Shown here piece after piece: positions 60,688 through 64,000 of a stretch of 64,000 bases of DNA. Position 1 is the first letter of the stretch; every line of letters begins with the position of its first letter. A program made the translations under genes and the position numbers. The DNA comes from Novosphingobium aquimarinum. GTDB taxonomy: Bacteria; Pseudomonadota; Alphaproteobacteria; Sphingomonadales; Sphingomonadaceae. Under the pieces are notes generated by a model. It saw only the letters and a program-made list of their open reading frames with translations. It was not told the DNA's origin and ran no database searches. Where the stretch lies: contig NZ_WRPO01000003.1 in assembly GCF_009746585.1 (NCBI RefSeq), positions 186,001 through 250,000 on the forward strand. The letters are read 5' to 3'.

Positions 60688-62417
60688 AGTGGAACAGCCT
60701 CGACATGCAGAAGCCTCCTGACGTCGCGGGGGTAGATAAGGACGCACCGCTGGCCCGGAGCGAAGCGACGGCCGAGGACGGTTGGACCCCGCCGAAGATC
60801 TCCCGGATCGGCGCTTGGCTCCGGTTCCTGCGGATCAAGCTCGCGCGCGTGATTCTGCTGCCCGATTACACCTTCGACGAAGCCTTCCAGCTGCGCGAAA
60901 CGGTGCGCAAGGATGGCCGCCTCACACGCGGCTATATCCTCATGAGCGCGCTTTCCGCGGGGATCGCCGCGCTCGGCCTGCTGCAATCCTCGACTGCGGT
61001 GGTGATCGGCGCGATGTTGATCTCGCCCCTGATGAGCCCGATCGCCGCGCTCGGCTTCGGCTTCGCCTCGATCGACGGCCGCCGCATCAAGGATGCCGCG
61101 CGAGTCGTCGCGATCGGCGCCGGGATCGGGATCCTGACCGGGATCCTGATCACCTGGCTGAGCCCGATCCGCAACGCGACCCCCGAAATTCTCGCGCGCA
61201 CCCAGCCGACCCTGCTCGATCTCGCGATCGCGCTGTTTTCCGGCATCGCCGGCGGCTACGCGACCGTCATCGGCAAGGGCGGCACCGCGATCGGCGTCGC
61301 CATCGCCACGGCCCTGATGCCGCCGCTGGCAGTGCTCGGCTACGGCATCGGCGTGCTGCAGGTCCGCTTCGCACTGGGCGCCCTGCTGCTGTTTCTCACG
61401 AACCTTGCGGCGATCACGCTGGCCTTTGCCGTCGTCGCACGGATCGCGGGCGTCGCGCGGCCGCTCTACAAGGTCGAGTGGACGCCGCGCTACGTCGGTG
61501 CCTTCGCCGCCGTCTTCCTGTTGCTGGCGACCCCGCTTTCGATGACCTTGATCAAACTGTCGCGCGAGGCTCAGATCCGTACCGCGGCGTCCAACGCCAT
61601 TCTCAGCGTCTGCGGCGACGAATCGACGATCGCGCAGATCGACGTCACGACGCCGATGTTCGGTGAGCCCAGCGTCGATGCGCTGGTAATCGCTCCTGGA
61701 TACACCACCAATGCCGCCGCCGATGCCGAAAAGCGCATGCGGGCCGTGCTCGGTCGCGAGGTGCAGATCAACCTGCAGCAAGTCATGGCGGCGGACTGGC
61801 AATCGCGCACACGCGCGATGGTCGATGCCGCGATGGAGCGCACCACCGCAGGTATTGCGGCGGATGTCCCGCCGATCGATCTGGTGCGCCAGAGCATCGG
61901 TTTGCCCACCCGCTCCTTGTGGTCCGACCGGGCGCAGCGCCTCGTCTATGTCGAGCCGGTGCCGGCGCCCGGCTGGACTTTGGCGGACTATCGCTCGATC
62001 GAGGCCAGCGCGCGCTCCGGAACGGACACCAAGTGGACCGTGCGCGTCGTCCCGCCGCCGATGGAGCAGCTCACGATCGCGCTGGGCGATGCGGCGAACG
62101 CGCCCGAAGGCGCGGTCTCGCCGGAATTGGGAATCTGGGCGCTCCGCCGCTGGGGCATGAACAAAGTCACGATCGAAGGCGCCGCCAACCCCGCTTACGA
62201 ACCACTGGTCAAGGCGCTCAGCGATGCCGGAATAGAAGCCCGGTTCTCGCGCGCCGCTGCTCCACCGTCGACAGCGGGAGGCGACGGGGATGCGAGCGAA
62301 GCGCCAACGAGCGCGACCCTTGCCGTTTTCACGCCGAGTCCGTCCCAGATCGCCGCCGCCAACGCCGCAGCGCGGCGCGAGGCGGAGGAATCGGCGGCGC
62401 GCGAAGAGGCCCGCTAG
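60684..62417 (+). CDS. DUF389 membrane protein
   Basis: A 577-residue protein. After about 80 polar residues come the DUF389 membrane helices (STAVVIGAMLISPLMSPI, then GYATVIGKGGTAIGVAIATALMPPL cut to IGVAIATALMPPLAV). The C-terminal 270 residues form a soluble domain with an Ala-rich end. The family has no established function. It overlaps the CPA1 antiporter by 4 bp, which suggests a joint role in ion homeostasis. Confidence 0.87.
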   Translation: MKWNSLDMQKPPDVAGVDKDAPLARSEATAEDGWTPPKISRIGAWLRFLRIKLARVILLPDYTFDEAFQLRETVRKDGRLTRGYILMSALSAGIAALGLLQSSTAVVIGAMLISPLMSPIAALGFGFASIDGRRIKDAARVVAIGAGIGILTGILITWLSPIRNATPEILARTQPTLLDLAIALFSGIAGGYATVIGKGGTAIGVAIATALMPPLAVLGYGIGVLQVRFALGALLLFLTNLAAITLAFAVVARIAGVARPLYKVEWTPRYVGAFAAVFLLLATPLSMTLIKLSREAQIRTAASNAILSVCGDESTIAQIDVTTPMFGEPSVDALVIAPGYTTNAAADAEKRMRAVLGREVQINLQQVMAADWQSRTRAMVDAAMERTTAGIAADVPPIDLVRQSIGLPTRSLWSDRAQRLVYVEPVPAPGWTLADYRSIEASARSGTDTKWTVRVVPPPMEQLTIALGDAANAPEGAVSPELGIWALRRWGMNKVTIEGAANPAYEPLVKALSDAGIEARFSRAAAPPSTAGGDGDASEAPTSATLAVFTPSPSQIAAANAAARREAEESAAREEAR

Positions 62418-62622
62418 CCTGGGGCCGATGATGCCCGACCCGCAGCCGTCGCGGGCCGCGCTAGCGCTCCGCCGAGCCTTCCGATGCCCGGACGGATTGC
62501 CGTGAAGCGGAGCCCGTCCACATGGGTAACGCGGGCTTAATACGCGGCGCGGATCGCCGTCTCTTCATACGGATATGGCAGCGGGCACTGCCGTGGGTAT
62601 GCTGTCGGGTCTACGGGGAACT
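62418..62622. promoter_or_regulatory. Intergenic region upstream of the PilZ gene
   Basis: 205 bp without a supported gene. The PilZ frame is open from 62575, but the first conserved residues follow ATG 62623, which has GGGGA 4 nt upstream. No clear promoter seen. Confidence 0.3.
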
Positions 62623-62973
62623 ATGTACGTCGAACAACAGCGAGGATCGCCGCGGCTCGATGTCGTGCTGCGGGCGCGATGCCGGTTCGGGCGCAGCTCT
62701 TGCGTGCCGGTAATGGTCTACGACCTTTCGGTCGGAGGCTGCCGGATTGCGCGGCCCGGACACTCGCTTCGCATTGGCGACTCCGTCATCGTCCGCACCG
62801 ACATTCTGGAGGGATTGACCGGCAAAGTGCGCTGGGTCGATCTCGATCACGCGGGAATTTGCTTCGAGCGCCCGCTTTATGGCCCCGTCGTCGAGCACAT
62901 CCACTACAAATGGTCGGGCTTCCTGCAAAGCATCGAGCGCCCCGAACCGTCGCGCCTGCGCATGGTCGCCTGA
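62623..62973 (+). CDS. PilZ-domain protein
   Basis: A 116-residue single-domain PilZ protein. The N-terminal Arg motif appears as RLDVVLRARC and the second motif as DLSVGGCRI (D-x-S-x-G-G), the c-di-GMP contacts of the family. Canonical RxxxR reads RLDVVLR here, so the spacing differs and binding should be tested. Its position near an EPS locus fits c-di-GMP control of EPS, common in this group, although it is separated by the glg operon. ATG 62623 was chosen for its ribosome site. Confidence 0.8.
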   Translation: MYVEQQRGSPRLDVVLRARCRFGRSSCVPVMVYDLSVGGCRIARPGHSLRIGDSVIVRTDILEGLTGKVRWVDLDHAGICFERPLYGPVVEHIHYKWSGFLQSIERPEPSRLRMVA

Positions 62974-62979
62974 CGGCGC

Positions 62980-63399
62980 TCAGCCGGCGACGAGACCCGC
63001 CGCCGAAATCCCGGCCATAGCTGCTTCCTCGTCCTTGTCGGACACATCGCCGGTCACGCCGACCGCGCCAAGCACCGTGCCGTCATCGGTCTTCACGATC
63101 ACGCCGCCTGCCGCCGGGATCAGCTTGCCGTCCCACGCGGTGCCCAGGGCGGCGATGAACTGCGGGCGCTCCGCCGCCATCTCGCCCAGCTTGCGGCTGG
63201 ATACGCCCATCGCCAATGCACCCGCCGCCTTGCCGATGGCAATCTCGGGTCTTCCGTAGGACGCTCCGTCCTCTCGCTCCATCGCCACCACATGCCCGCC
63301 AGCGTCGAGCACGACGACGGTCAGCGGCGCCAAGTTCATCGTCCGACCTTGCGAACGGGTCGCCCCGATGATGACCCGGGCCTGTTCGAGACTGATCAA
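62980..63399 (-). CDS. GlcG/HbpS-family protein
   Basis: A 139-residue protein of the GlcG/HbpS (PduO C-terminal-like) fold: TVVVLDAGGHVVAMEREDGA cut to VVVLDAGGHVVAM, AIGKAAGAL and AAGGVIVKTDDGTVLGAVGVTG cut to GVIVKTDDGTVLGAVGV. Some members bind haem or oxidised cofactors; most are uncharacterised. TTG 63399 is supported by AGGAG 7 nt upstream. It is convergent with the PilZ gene, with 6 bp between stops. Confidence 0.85.
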   Translation of the reverse strand: MISLEQARVIIGATRSQGRTMNLAPLTVVVLDAGGHVVAMEREDGASYGRPEIAIGKAAGALAMGVSSRKLGEMAAERPQFIAALGTAWDGKLIPAAGGVIVKTDDGTVLGAVGVTGDVSDKDEEAAMAGISAAGLVAG

Positions 63400-63504
63400 A
63401 ACCTTGCTCCTGCTTCCTGCCTGACGATTGCGCCCTGAGCGCCCGAAGGGCCGAATTCAACCGCGAAACTTTGCGTCGAAGGTCGTCGTTCGCCTGCGCC
63501 CGCT

Positions 63505-64000
63505 CTAGAAGATAGCGAACAGACCGATGGCGAGGGCCAAGCCGATCATTGGCACGATCACGGTCAACAGCCCGACGGCGCCATAGGCATCCTTGTGCGT
63601 CTCCCCGCAGATCGCCCGGATCGTGGTGACGACATAGCCGTTGTGCGGCAGGCTATCGAGCGCGCCGCTGGCGATCGCGACGGTGCGATGCAGTTCCGCC
63701 GGATCCGCTCCCGCAGCAAGGTAGCCGGGCGCCAGCAACGGCAGGGCGATGGTTTGCCCGCCCGAAGCCGACCCCGTCAAGCCGGCAATCACGGTGACTG
63801 CCACCGCAGCCCCGAGCAGAGGATCGCCGGGCAAGTTCTGCACCGCATCGAGCGCGGCCTGGAACGCAGGCGACAGGGCCGAGACCGCACCGAACCCGAC
63901 GACGGCGCAAGTGTTGGTGATCGCCACCACAGCACCGGTCGCACCGCGGGAAAAGGCCGCCGGCATCGCTGCGCGCGAACGCAGCCCGACCAGCACGGCG
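63505..64000 (-). CDS. GntP-family permease, 5' end cut by the window
   Basis: The C-terminal 165 or so residues of a polytopic permease. TGSASGGQTIALPLLAPGYLA cut to GSASGGQTIALPLLAP, IASGALDSLPHNGYVVT and CGETHKDAYG are characteristic of GntP/gluconate-type or related carboxylate transporters. The N-terminal half and start lie beyond base 64000. It may take up a hydroxy acid or sugar acid; substrate unassigned. Confidence 0.82.
   Translation of the reverse strand, partial: AVLVGLRSRAAMPAAFSRGATGAVVAITNTCAVVGFGAVSALSPAFQAALDAVQNLPGDPLLGAAVAVTVIAGLTGSASGGQTIALPLLAPGYLAAGADPAELHRTVAIASGALDSLPHNGYVVTTIRAICGETHKDAYGAVGLLTVIVPMIGLALAIGLFAIF

Noticed and set aside
1..64000. Mobile element, CRISPR array, tRNA or rRNA
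   Set aside because: No transposase or integrase, repeat-spacer pattern, cloverleaf or rRNA segment was recognised on either strand.

Overview
The window looks like chromosomal DNA from a GC-rich alphaproteobacterium, most likely a member of the Sphingomonadales. The reasons are the very high G+C at third codon positions, frequent GTG and TTG starts, strings of 4-8 bp gene overlaps, and a large exopolysaccharide (EPS) locus beside sugar-nucleotide genes and a glycogen operon. This lineage call is an inference from general character; no rRNA or marker gene is present. No tRNA, rRNA, insertion sequence, integrase or CRISPR array was seen.

Layout. (A) 1-19528, plus strand: the end of a Wzc-type tyrosine autokinase with a Tyr-Gly tail, a TPR-like membrane protein, a Wzx-like flippase, then a tightly overlapping set (YvcK/CofD-like protein, HAD phosphatase, GT2 glycosyltransferase, nucleotidyltransferase, AsnB-type amidotransferase, EpsG-like polymerase). 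It continues with a PglK-like ABC exporter, four glycosyltransferases, a sulfotransferase and an O-acyltransferase with an SGNH domain. (B) 19562-24570: a minus-strand sulfotransferase-like protein and Tat-exported beta-helix protein, a plus-strand UDP-HexNAc dehydrogenase (TviB type), a small membrane protein and a membrane J-domain protein. (C) 24740-34297: a beta-rich protein and an SGNH esterase-like protein, a second flippase, an Alg14/Alg13 (PssD/PssE-like) pair, GT4, an O-antigen-ligase-type polymerase, an acyltransferase and an opposing GT4. (D) 34542-45109: Wza-like export lipoprotein, outer-membrane beta-barrel, full-length Wzc, a propeller-type protein, a second Alg14/Alg13 pair, another polymerase, a GT4, a membrane-anchored protein of unclear family and a UDP-glucuronate 4-epimerase. 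(E) 45448-49701: TauE-like permease, galE, galU and ugd. (F) 49862-59015, minus strand: glycogen operon glgP-glgB-glgC-glgA-glgX, with glgB frameshifted in this sequence. (G) 59419-64000: CPA1 antiporter, DUF389 membrane protein, PilZ protein, HbpS/GlcG-like protein and a partial GntP-type permease.

How it fits together. GalU, Ugd, GalE, the glucuronate epimerase and the TviB-type dehydrogenase would supply UDP-Glc, UDP-GlcA, UDP-Gal, UDP-GalA and a UDP-HexNAc uronate. The glycosyltransferases would build lipid-linked repeat units, the two flippases and the ABC protein would translocate them, three Wzy candidates would polymerise them, and Wza/Wzc would control export. Sulfotransferases and acyltransferases would decorate the product. 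Duplicated flippases, polymerases, Wzc proteins and Alg13/14 pairs suggest at least two acidic polysaccharides made from one merged locus. No initiating phosphoglycosyltransferase was found, so it should lie outside the window. The glycogen operon competes for glucose-1-phosphate with GalU.

The most unusual part is the YvcK/CofD-like - HAD - GT2 - nucleotidyltransferase - AsnB set at 3952-9369, which may make and attach an unusual activated, possibly amidated, substituent.
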